From the NCBI GenBank assembly GCA_963580285.1, contig OY757020.1, positions 100,133,497 to 100,197,496 on the forward strand: a stretch of 64,000 nucleotides of DNA, written 5' to 3'. Positions 44,456 through 52,719 of this stretch are shown in pieces. How positions within the stretch are numbered: the stretch's first letter is position 1; the number at the start of each line of letters is the position of its first letter. This DNA comes from Lucinisca nassula (taxonomy: Eukaryota; Mollusca; Bivalvia; Lucinida; Lucinidae). Below the pieces are notes generated by a model that saw nothing but the letters and a program-made list of their open reading frames with translations, had not been told where the DNA came from and did no database searches. The translations under genes and the position numbers were made by a program.

Positions 44456-45050
44456 TTTGGAAAATTTGAGCTCTTAAAAATTTCTGAGTTTGTGACCTTT
44501 ACCTTGAGGTCATGGGCAGGGTACTACTGAATAAATACGGGCCTCAGTGGCCTAGTGGTTAATAGCGCTGACTCTTGATCATTAGGTCTCTCACCGCTGT
44601 GGTTCGAGCCTCGCTCGGGTCACGTGAGACGTCAAGTTCTGCAATGGAAGGTCAGGTAGTTTTTCTCCGGGTTCTCCGGTTTTCGCCCACCTCTGATTAA
44701 CGATCGGCTCGATATGAGTGAAATAATCTTGAAAGGGCCGTAAAACCAAAAACCCCAAAAAAACTACTGAATAAAACTGAACAGATATCTGTCATACCAA
44801 ATATGAACTGAATCCATCTATCATTAGACAAATTAGAACTCTGGGAATAGGTTCAACCTAACCAACCAGAGTATTTAAATTTATTTTTTAAGACCTTGAC
44901 ATTGAGGTCACGGGCATGGGTACTGCTGAATGAAACTTATCATACCAAATTTGAACCAAATCTATAGCATGATTTGGAAAATATAAGCTCTTAAAAGTTA
45001 GGTTATACCTGGTACAACAGCCTTAGCATGAGCCTTCTCAGGGTCACATA
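44456..45050. repeat. Old tandem repeat (GAGGTCA...GGGCATGGGTACTGCTGAA) with SINE inside
   Basis: Diverged monomers share AATTTGAGCTCTTAAAA, CTTGAGGTCATGGGCA, ACTGCTGAATAAA and ATCATACCAAAT with each other and with 25965-26345. A SINE at 44536-44762 interrupts one. Confidence 0.55.
44536..44762 (+). mobile_element. SINE family A, best copy, with 13-bp TSD
   Basis: Head GGGCCTCAGTGGCCTAGTGG (box A), GTGGTTCGAGCCTCG (box B), body GGAAGGTCAGGTAGTTTTTC and TCTCCGGTTTTCGCCCACC, 3' end GGGCCGTAAAACCAAAAACC. ACTACTGAATAAA flanks at 44523-44535 and 44763-44775. Confidence 0.92.
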
Positions 45051-45194
45051 ATTATGTACACATAGAGAAAGATGTACGGAAAACCGAAAAACTATATGTC
45101 CCAGGCATAATTCGATGGCCAGGACATCAAAACTTCTGCCAAAGGAAATGTAGTGTTATTGAGAAATGGACTTCAATATCAGGGCCATAGTTTT

Positions 45195-45360
45195 GTTTGA
45201 ATTCCAATTTTGTGGGACTTTTACCCTATAGTGAGATGAAATGACACCTCAAGCCCTGCCGCCAATGAAACTTGTTCAGTCAGTTTCAGCTCTGCATAGA
45301 AGCACCATGCAGCCCAATCTACTCCACGCCCTGATGGGCGGGGGCTTGGGTATCACCAAG
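45195..45360 (-). mobile_element. SINE family D fragment
   Basis: CCAATTTTGTGGGACTTTTA, GAGATGAAATGACACCTCAA and CAGCTCTGCATAGAAGCACC match 47103-47391. A central part is deleted. Confidence 0.75.
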
Positions 45361-45666
45361 CTTCATAAAAATGTTAACTGGACAAATGTACAACATCCCG
45401 TTTCACCACATGCCGAGAAGCAACCATACCCTGTTTGATAGAGACAAAAACATTCCCAATGAATATGTATCAGGAACAAGTAGCTGCTATTTAAAGTAAC
45501 TAAATCTAAGAACTTATTAATTATCAAACACACAACAATCTCTTTATATCTGAAACAGTAACCATGTTAAGCAAAAAACTGCTGAAAAAATGAGCTTTTG
45601 CAAATGCAAATACATCAGTATCGAACTTGCCAGAAGAATTTACATATTGACCACTAACAAGCTTAT

Positions 45667-45904
45667 TAAGGGGAATCAATACCTTCAGGGGAGGCAACTC
45701 CTGCAGTAGTTTTGTCTCCCATGTCAATAGGGGTCAACTCTTAAGAGAAAAAGAATTTGCTCCCGAGGAGAAAATTCATTCCTTTAAGAGTAGACCCCTT
45801 TTTCAATGGGGACAGAGTTTATAGAAAAGCTAACAGGAAATCTCGAAAGTTGTCTCCCTTTGAAATGGCATAAAAAATCTGCCAGGTGTATTCATTCCCC
45901 TTAA
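45667..45904. mobile_element. TTAA MITE (GGGGAATNNATAC family), copy 2
   Basis: TTAAGGGGAATCAATACC and GTGTATTCATTCCCCTTAA are near-perfect inverted ends with the TTAA duplication. No ORF. Confidence 0.85.
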
Positions 45905-45974
45905 GCCTGTTGCTTTGAACTGGGCCCAGGAACATCGGTATTTACAGGAATCACAATGAATCAATATCTCCTTT

Positions 45975-46529
45975 GGTAGCTATGTCGGATGCGTGTCTGA
46001 TTGGTGATCAGGCCTCTGGTTCGATACCTGCTGGGGTTGGCTACATTCTTTTGTGGAGATCATGAATTAAGGCATAACTATACCGAATTTAGTGACAGAG
46101 GCCTTTCTGATATTAAATCTTCATCAGTGTGTCTCGACCCCAAAGTTCTGAAACCGAAAAAGATGATGGACAAGACCCGTCAAACACAGCACAGCCCCCT
46201 CCGAGCACACACCGACCGACATAGTCCATGAGACATGTTAGCTTGTGGCATCAGGCAAGAGATACCCAATCCCGGGACTTATAGGCGTCCCCCACTGAGC
46301 CAATATCAGCAAACATGGCCCACACTCCACGGAAGTCCCGGGCATCAGGAAGGAGATGTCCAAAATTTCATTTCTAGTCATTCTCTCCAGCTGATTCAAG
46401 AATGGCAGTTGTCAGTTTCTGGTGAAAGAATGTGCACTGTACTGGTTAACCAATTATATATAAACATGCTCAGGAAGTATGGTTTGGTAAACTGACTGGG
46501 TTCGATATGACCCAAATCGTGTTGACTGG
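45975..46529 (+). mobile_element. SINE family E with an internal insertion
   Basis: A tRNA-like head (GTCTGATTGGTGATCAGGCC, box B GGTTCGATACC) and body (CAAGAATGGCAGTTGTCAG, GAAAGAATGTGCACTG, GTTGACTGGGC) align with 25012-25529. About 290 bp (roughly 46072-46362, containing GACCCGTCAAACACAGC) have no counterpart there and appear inserted at GATCATGAA|TTTC. The insert is unidentified. Confidence 0.65.
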
Positions 46530-46770
46530 GCTTTTAAGTGGAACAGATACACCTTCATAGGAGGCAACTCCTGCAAAAAGTATTTTTGTCTCCCATGTCA
46601 ATAGGGGTCAACTCATAAAGGAAAGACTTTGCTCCTGAGGAGCAAATTCTTTCCTTTAAGTAGACCCCTTTTTCAGTGGGACAGTTTATTGAAAAGCTAA
46701 CAGGAAGTCGCAAAAATTGTCTCCCTTTGAAAAATGGTTGAAAAATCTGCCACGTGTTCCCATTCCCCTT
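46530..46770. mobile_element. TTAA MITE (GGGGAATNNATAC family), copy 3
   Basis: TTTAAGTGGAACAGATACACC and GTGTTCCCATTCCCCTTAA are the ends. The interior TTGTCTCCCATGTCAATAGG matches copies 1 and 2. It directly abuts the SINE at 45975-46529. Confidence 0.8.
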
Positions 46771-47029
46771 AAACTCCAGTCTCCTTTCGAGAGGGGATAT
46801 AATCTTTACCAGGGATAACGGTAAAAGAAAAAGTTTTATAGTTTGGTATAAATTTTATTTCTCTTGTATATTTATTTTGCATAAAACATGTCAACTTATA
46901 AATAGATAACAATGGTACTATTATGATACAACATTCATAGAAAAAAAACATGGCATGAGAGACAAAATGGATTTATTACCACAGAAAGCAGTATTCCCAT
47001 AATTCATAGCTATTCTTCTGAAAAATACT
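46771..47029. other. Unassigned AT-rich DNA
   Basis: No recognisable feature. Confidence 0.4.
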
Positions 47030-47420
47030 GATATTTTTCTTATTTCTGTATGGTACTCAGAAGTGCACAATAGAAGCATTGTTTTCCTTATTTCTATGCA
47101 GATTTTGTTTGTTTGATTTGGGGTTTAACGTCCCCGTCAACACTGTAAAGGTCATTTTGGAGACGTTGCTTCCAATTTTATGGGACTTTTACCCGACATT
47201 GAGATGAAATGACATCTCAAGCCCTGTCACCCAATGAAACCAATAGGGTTTTTTAGCATGGACGGTCCTCCTCGCACCGCGGTTCCTGGACAGGCTTAGA
47301 TCCTCTAAGTGGTTTACCAGTACTAGTGTGCGGGCCGGATTCAGCTCTGCGTGGAAGCATCATGCAGCCCATATATTTCTTCAAGCCCCTAATTTCTATG
47401 CAGAAATAAGAAATATCTAA
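47030..47420. repeat. TTCTTATTTCTG hairpin MITE interrupted by a SINE
   Basis: Outer arms GATATTTTTCTTATTTCTGT and ATGCAGAAATAAGAAATATC are complementary and related to 13655-13775. The loop side ATTTCTATGCAGA is duplicated by the SINE insertion. Confidence 0.6.
47103..47391 (-). mobile_element. SINE family D, full copy, with 13-bp TSD
   Basis: The minus strand begins AGGGGCTTGAAGAAATATAT, passes GCTGAATCCGGCCCGCAC and ends GACGGGGACGTTAAACCCCA plus a CAAA-rich tail. ATTTCTATGCAGA is repeated at 47090-47102 and 47392-47404. I see no clear tRNA promoter, so this copy may be 5'-truncated or of another origin. Confidence 0.85.
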
Positions 47421-47450
47421 TCTGGGGCTACGGCATGTGCAACAAATGTT

Positions 47451-48290
47451 CTTGCACACCAGATAAGGAAATCCGTGGTTTTACCCTGGGGTCGAAATTT
47501 ATGTTCTGACCCTGGTGTTCCGACCCAAAATCGAATACAATAGTGTGTTTGATAAATGCACTGGTTGATTACGACCCCGTATGTGCCGTCGTTAAGGTTG
47601 ACGTCACAGCACGTGACCTGACATCACTAAACATTCCTGCAGTATCAACACAATATGGCAGACGTTGGTAACCGAAGTGACTGCAGCATTCAAAATCCGC
47701 GTTCAGACATGGAAGGTATGCAAGAAAAAGAATCCAATATGGGTGCGAGGGGTGGATAGAAAATCCGTCCCTCGGGATCACTGTCCGGCATCACGAGGTA
47801 AGCCTCGTGATCCCGGACAGTGACTAGGGACAGATTTCATCCACCCCTCACACCCATATAAGATTCTTATATTTTTGCACACCAGATAAGGAAATCCATA
47901 CTTTTAGCCTGGGATAGAAATTCCACGCAACCCTGGTGTTCTTACCCAGAGACAGGGTATAAATGGAATATTCTCTCGTGTTTGATAAATGCACTGGTTA
48001 AATCAGCCTCATCTGCATCATCCTTTAGGTTGACATCACAGCACATTACGTGACATCACTAAACATTGCTGTAGTGTCATCACAATATGGCGGACAATGG
48101 CAACCAAATAGACGCTCAGAAATGGAAGGTATGCAAGAAAAAGAATCATACATGGTTGTCAGGGGTGGAAAGAAAAATATGTCCCTCGGGATCACTGTCC
48201 GGCATCACTCACCAAGCCCCATGATGGCGGACAGTGCCACATTCTATAGTATCTGATATGGGACTTCATGGTTTCCTAGTGTCTGCTTTT
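47451..48290. repeat. Tandem duplication of a promoter-like TE block
   Basis: Two copies of about 425 bp begin GCACACCAGATAAGGAAATC (47453 and 47877). Each contains GGTTGACNTCACAGCAC, then ACAATATGGC(A/G)GAC opening a short ORF, then CATGGAAGGTATGCAAG and a hairpin GGGATCACTGTCCGGCATCA. The first copy's hairpin is the better preserved (GTGATCCCGGACAGTGA). It resembles the 5' end of a transcribed element. No larger ORF is present. Confidence 0.55.
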
Positions 48291-48500
48291 CATAGATCAC
48301 TAAGGATCTATGCTTAAAAAGTCCCTTGAATGACCAATTCAGTGTGTACACAAATGAAAAAAAAATCACAGCTCATATTTCATATGTTCATTATTCGAAT
48401 AAAAACTTCTTGTCATTTTTGTTTTATCTGCAATATGTTTCATGGGTCTGTTCTATAAACACTTTTCAATATAACACATTTCAAAGATACATGTACAGAT

Positions 48501-48540
48501 TATATAGAAAAATGACCAGAATTTGTCATTTTTCTATATA
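48501..48540. repeat. Perfect 16-bp stem next to the Tc1 insertion
   Basis: TATATAGAAAAATGAC pairs with GTCATTTTTCTATATA around an 8-nt loop. Its right arm ends in the TA that served as Tc1 target. Related sequence (TGGTCATTTTTCTATATAAT) occurs at about 63457. Confidence 0.8.
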
Positions 48541-48823
48541 TACTACTCAAAGTTTGATAGGGATCACATTTTATATACCAAATTTTGCACTGAAAATTTA
48601 AAATTTCTTGACAGAATTTGTACTCGGTATATTGATAAATATCTTAAGCAGAAACTCATGTGCAGTTCAGTACTCATAAAAGTGCAGACTTCTCACACTT
48701 CGCAAATGAATGCATGCACCCCCAAAATCTTGCGTAGCACTGCTTTCCAACAGACCAATCAAACTTGTCAGTGTTCCTTTACCAAGCGTAAAAAGGACTT
48801 CATTTGATTTGTGAAACACTAAA

Positions 48824-50037
48824 ATGCCCAGGGGACAATTAAGAAACTGTCTGAGCCCCGAAGAAATGAATCGTGGCGTCGGAATGTTTGAATCTGGCAT
48901 CTCTCAACGTCGTGTTGCTGGGATTCTGAATGTGTCTCAGAGCGTGGTTTCCCGAATGTGGAGACGGCATCTAACTCACAGAAATCCTTCACTTAGACAC
49001 GGCGGGGTCGAGAAAGTGCTACAACTCAACGTCAGGGCCGTTTCTTGTTGATTCAGTCTCGACGTCAACGGTCCATGAACGCTACGCGTTTGCAAAACGA
49101 GCTTTGGAACGGAACTGGAGTACGAATTTCTACACAAACTGTCAGAAACGGGCTCCACGAATTCGGACTTAATGCCAAGAGGCCTGCTGTACGTGTTCCG
49201 TTGACGAGACAACACGTACTAGACCGGTTGGACTTTGCAAGAACTCACGTCAGGTGGACGGTTCGTGACTTGACGCCAGTCCTGTTTACTGAGGAGTCCA
49301 GATTCTGTCTAGACTTCACTTATAAACGTCAATTAGTGTGGCGAATGTCTAAAGAGCGATTCGATGACTTGAATGTTGCAGAGCATGATCGCTGTGGAAA
49401 GGAGTCCTTAATCGTTTGGGCTGGGATAAGCGTGAACGGTAAAACTGACTTGTACGTCGTTGAAAACGGAGAGTGAGTGTTTGAGTTTTACGTCCCACCA
49501 ACAGCTAAGGTCATACAGAGACGGGACCTCAGTTTAAAGACTCATCCGAAAGTCTGGAGAAGCCCGGGATCGATCCTGCGACCCCTGGTTTACAAGGCGA
49601 GTAGCGTAACCACTGCACCACGGAGGCTTCTACGTTGAAAACGGAACATTATGGCAGCGAGGTACTGTAATGATATTCTTGAAGAGTTTTTGAGACCATA
49701 TGCAGATGCTATCGACCCGGACTTTATTCTGCTGGACGATAATGCCCGTCCCAACCATGCCAACGCCACTGATTCCTATCTGGAACGTGAGACAATCATT
49801 TGTATGGACTGGCCTGCTCGGTCACCGGATATAAATCCGATTGAGCATGCGCAGGATATGCTATAGCGTGCTGTTTCAGCCCGACCTGTGCATCCAAGGT
49901 CTTTACAGGAGCTCAAAGATGCACTGGTTGCTGAATGAAAGCCGATTCCCCAAAACCGGATACAGACTCGGATTACGAGCATGCGCAGGTGATGTCGTAC
50001 TGTAATTGATGCCCGTGGATGTCATACACGATATTAG
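48824..50037 (+). pseudogene. Tc1-like DD34E transposase, frameshifted and SINE-interrupted
   Basis: The ORF starts at ATG 48824 (MPRGQLRNCLSPEE). It has a paired-like helix-turn-helix (GISQRRVAGILNVSQSVVSR), then shifts frame near 49035-49045 and continues with FTEESRFCLD, VWAGISVNG and YVVENG. There a SINE interrupts it at 49471. After the SINE, with a further one-base shift near 49650, the frame gives ARYCNDILEE, LLDDNARPNH and SPDINPIEH. The second and third catalytic residues (D of DDNARP, E of PIEH) are 34 residues apart, the Tc1 DD34E signature. The first motif reads TEES where relatives have TDES, so that aspartate is changed to glutamate. In-frame stops occur at 49864, 49936 and 49990. 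The end GCHTRY is the usual Tc1-like C-terminus. Confidence 0.92.
49471..49632 (-). mobile_element. SINE family B inside the transposase, 13-bp TSD
   Basis: The minus strand runs from AGAAGCCTCCGTGGTGCAG through box B to GGGACGTAAAACTCAAACAC. CGTTGAAAACGGA is duplicated at 49458-49470 and 49633-49645. It is almost identical to the copy at 8505-8664. Confidence 0.93.
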
Positions 50038-50339
50038 GCACGTTTGTCTAAACAAATTTGGAAATTTGTGAAAAATCAGTTGTCCAAATCCCTTCTTGTT
50101 ACGGCAAATTTTGGGGGTACAAAGACGGTTGCGGTTGTCACGCTTGAATGCAGTACCAGTTGACAAAATTAATCACTAGGTTTTGTGAAAGATACGTTGC
50201 CTATCATTATGTATCAAATTTGGATTCAGCTGATTAATTCATCCAAACATTATTTTGCATTAAAAAAGTGATCCCTATCAAACTTTGAGTAGTATATTTG
50301 GATATATGATGTTTATTTAGCTAACAGTTTCAGCTTTGA

Positions 50340-50374
50340 CCCTAACAATAGTGTTTTAAAGAGGTTGTGGTGTA
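50340..50374. repeat. Terminal fragment of the TACACCACAACCTC element
   Basis: GTGTTTTAAAGAGGTTGTGG followed by TGTA is the complement of the left end of the repeat at 60959 (TACCACAACCTCTTTATAAC). The matching other end is not visible near here. Confidence 0.45.
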
Positions 50375-50436
50375 TTCCAAAGATTGTGGAGGAGGTTCTG
50401 AAAAGTAACCACAATAAGAATACGAGGGGCCTTTAT

Positions 50437-50651
50437 TTAACCCATTTCAGAGTGGAAACCCCTAACGGGTACCGTGGCAAACAGTGCAGGCCCAGATCAG
50501 AGGCCGCAGAACGCGGCGTCTGATCAGGGCCTGCACTGTTTGCTAAAAGTTCAGTCATTTTCCGAATAAATTTGGAAGAAAACCCAACCTGACACCCCTA
50601 AATTTTGCTATATATAAGGAGGAAGATTCCATTTGGTACAAGAAGGGTTAA
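50437..50651. mobile_element. TTAA MITE (CCCATTTNGTACC family), copy 2
   Basis: TTAACCCATTTCAG at left and TTTGGTACAAGAAGGGTTAA at right. The GATCAGA hairpin (CAGTGCAGGCCCAGATCAGA and its complement) is near the left end, and TATATATAAGGAGG near the right. Confidence 0.85.
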
Positions 50652-50816
50652 TTGTCACTAACGGCGCACCATACCGCGTGGCTGTAATGAGCATGTGGCA
50701 ACTGCATTGATTTCTAGGGGGAGTGATTTTCTGTAATAGGATGAAATTGTTGTCTAATCCGTTAGTCTTTCAAAAGCTATTGGAAGTTCAAGTTAGTTCA
50801 GTCATTGCCAAAAGAG

Positions 50817-51016
50817 TTAACCCTTCTCTTGCTGAATATTCAGTTAAGCCACACCCATTTCTGACTTTGAACCAATCAGATTATTTGAAGTAATTTATTC
50901 CTACATATTCATAAACTGAATGTCAAACAAGGCAGATCCTGATAGAGATGCCATCTGATCTGGATCTACACTGTTTGCAAAGATAGGGGTTGTCGTGAAC
51001 AGCAAGATAAGGGTTA
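50817..51016. mobile_element. TTAGCCACACCCATTGCTGA MITE, copy 2, TTAA-flanked
   Basis: TTAACCCTTCTCTTGCTGAAT and GCAAGATAAGGGTTAA are the inverted ends. The interior holds AAGCCACACCCATTTCTGAC and GATCTGGATCTACACTG. Confidence 0.8.
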
Positions 51017-51255
51017 AAAGCATGGGAAAAGTCAGTTTTACCAAATTTCAAACTAACAACTAGCATAATACATGTCCATTCTACTCTCTAATAATGGAAT
51101 GATGCTGAATCTGACTAGTATGTTCTATGCTGGATTGTGTCCCTTTATTCACACACATGGAGTGAGAATCTAATGATAATGTTGGTGTTACTTTTTCCTA
51201 TTTCTCCATAACATCATTTTGAAGAGTACCAAACAAAAATATCTTCCGGTGAGTA

Positions 51256-51320
51256 TGCCCGATAAACACTCAGATCAGCATCTGCAGTTGCTGCACAATC
51301 TGATCAGAGTTTGCTGTGTC
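51256..51320. repeat. GATCAGCATCTGCAG hairpin
   Basis: AACACTCAGATCAGCATCTG and a diverged complement (CACAATCTGATCAGAGTTTG) form a short hairpin related to the GATCAGA module. Confidence 0.5.
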
Positions 51321-51365
51321 ATAAAGATATTTGTAGTTGAAACACAGACTACTCTGACAATTTTT

Positions 51366-51560
51366 AACCCATAAAATGCCAATCACGACAATTGTCGTCT
51401 GCTTTCCTGTTTGCCTTAAAAGTATTTTTTGCAAACAGTGTGGACTCAGATCCGACTGCTCCAACAGTCTGATCTGGGCCCACACTGTTTGCCTGTATGC
51501 AAAAATATTTTTAAAAAGTTTGGAAAAAATTCAGCAGACGACTTTTTCAGATGTAGTTTT
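51366..51560. mobile_element. AAAATGCC MITE with GATCAGA hairpin
   Basis: AACCCATAAAATGCCAATCA and a GACAATTGTC motif start it. GCAAACAGTGTGGACTCAGA and its complement form the hairpin (51430-51492). GCAGACGACTTTTTCAGATG matches, inverted, the truncated copy at the right edge of the window (63935-64000). Confidence 0.65.
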
Positions 51561-51765
51561 TGGTTTTACGGCCCTTTCAAGATTATTTCACTCATATCGA
51601 GCCAATCGTTAATCAGAGGTGGGAGTACCCGGAGAAAAACCACCTGACCTTCCGTTGCAGAACTTGGCGTCTCACATGTAACCCAGGCGAGGCTCGAACC
51701 ACAGCGTTGAGAGACCTAATGATCAAGAGTCAGCGCTCTTAACCACTAGGCCACGGAGGCCCGTT
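51561..51765 (-). mobile_element. SINE family A
   Basis: The minus strand begins GGGCCTCCGTGGCCTAGTGG, has box B GTGGTTCGAGCCTCGCC, and ends GGGCCGTAAAACCAAAAA. It lies in the MITE at 51366. I could not fix a target duplication. Confidence 0.85.
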
Positions 51766-52049
51766 CATCTTTCTGCAATAAAATCCTTTTTAAAATCATA
51801 ATGTGATGATCAGAAACAATGTTCATTTCGTATGAAAGTTACAAAACTTGGTGCAGCCTCATTTTATAAATTTCATGCAAGATCCTGTTTATTTTCCAGA
51901 GAAAATGAGGGTTGGCATATAAGAATCATCTGCCAAAATAACATGAATCGTCTGCCCAGGAGACGATATACATGTAATATCAAGCCTTATTTTCTCTGAA
52001 AAATAAATATTTGAAAATGTCTGATATGGTCATGACTGGCGTTTAGAGA

Positions 52050-52277
52050 TTAACCCATTTAGTACCGGAAACCCCTAAAGGGGTAATTGGCAAACAGTGC
52101 AGGCCCAGATCAGACGCCGTAGAATGCGGCGTCTGATCAGGGCCTCCACTGTTTGCTAAAAGTTCAGTCATTTTCCAAATAGATTTTGATGAAAACACAA
52201 CCTGACACCCCTACATTTTGAAATGGACTCCTGCTGTATATAAGGTGGAAGATTCCATTTGGTACAAAAAGGGTTAA
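52050..52277. mobile_element. TTAA MITE (CCCATTTNGTACC family), copy 3
   Basis: TTAACCCATTTAGTACCGG and TTTGGTACAAAAAGGGTTAA are clear inverted ends. The hairpin has CAGATCAGACGCCGTAG and its complement. It lies within about 90 bp of the ATP6V1H stop codon, so it probably forms part of that gene's 3' UTR. A minus-strand AATAAA is read at 51888-51893, beyond the MITE. Confidence 0.85.
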
Positions 52278-52363
52278 TGTTGATAAATATGGAGAAACAA
52301 GATAACATCTCAGAACCTTCGTCAGATCCTCCCCCTACATGTCTCTGCGTATACACCGTGACA

Positions 52364-52448
52364 CTAAGCTTTAGCCTGCACAACTGCTGGCTGTTCCTCG
52401 GTGGTGTCTGGCTTACTACTCTGTGAGATCTGTTTACCGAGGTATTCC
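52364..52448 (-). CDS. ATP6V1H: V-type proton ATPase subunit H, terminal exon
   Basis: Subunit H belongs to the cytosolic V1 sector of the vacuolar proton pump. It joins V1 to the membrane Vo sector and controls ATP hydrolysis by free V1. This exon follows a TATTTTTCAG acceptor. Its first base completes the TG|G tryptophan codon left open by the exon at 60828-60941. It then encodes EYLGKQISQS, an acidic and Q/P-rich tail (KPDTTEEQPA), VVQAKA and a TAG stop. The WEYLGKQL-type junction is well conserved at the C-terminus of animal subunit H, and a short variable tail after it is normal. Reading frame and splice phase are intact. The intron to the previous exon is 8,379 bp and packed with transposable elements. 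Confidence 0.85.
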
Positions 52449-52512
52449 CTGAAAAATATTAGAGCCAAGTCATAATAAAGAAGGGAAATGTCATTGTGGC
52501 TTTTCCAAAGTA

Positions 52513-52615
52513 TTAACCCAATATATATCTGCTGAATAAATTAATTTAGCCACACCCATTTCTGTTTGCAAAAGTGGGCAATATCCTGCTTGTTCAGCAG
52601 GGTAAGTTAAATACA
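52513..52615. mobile_element. Short TTAA MITE in the ATP6V1H intron
   Basis: TTAACCCAATATATATCTGC, TTTAGCCACACCCATTTCTG and CAGCAGGGTAAGTTAA resemble a deleted member of the TTAGCCACACCC family. The left end is a clear TTAACCC. Confidence 0.5.
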
Positions 52616-52719
52616 TAACCTGAGGTACAGTGGCATCTGAGCCTGAACAGTGCACACACATGTGCACAGGTTTTCTCACGACAGGACTTATCCAATCAGT
52701 TTTTATTTTATTTGCATAA

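Larger units (their letters stand above)
48541..50294 (+). mobile_element. Complete but dead Tc1-like transposon with nested SINE
   Basis: Perfect 27-bp inverted ends at 48541-48567 and 50268-50294 (TACTACTCAAAGTTTGATAG and onward) are flanked by TA duplications. The element is 1,754 bp, or about 1.58 kb without the SINE and one target copy. It carries a transposase pseudogene on the + strand. Confidence 0.95.

Noticed and set aside
49045..49476. 143-codon ORF as a working transposase gene
   Set aside because: It is only the middle of a Tc1-like gene with frameshifts on both sides and a stop supplied by the inserted SINE.
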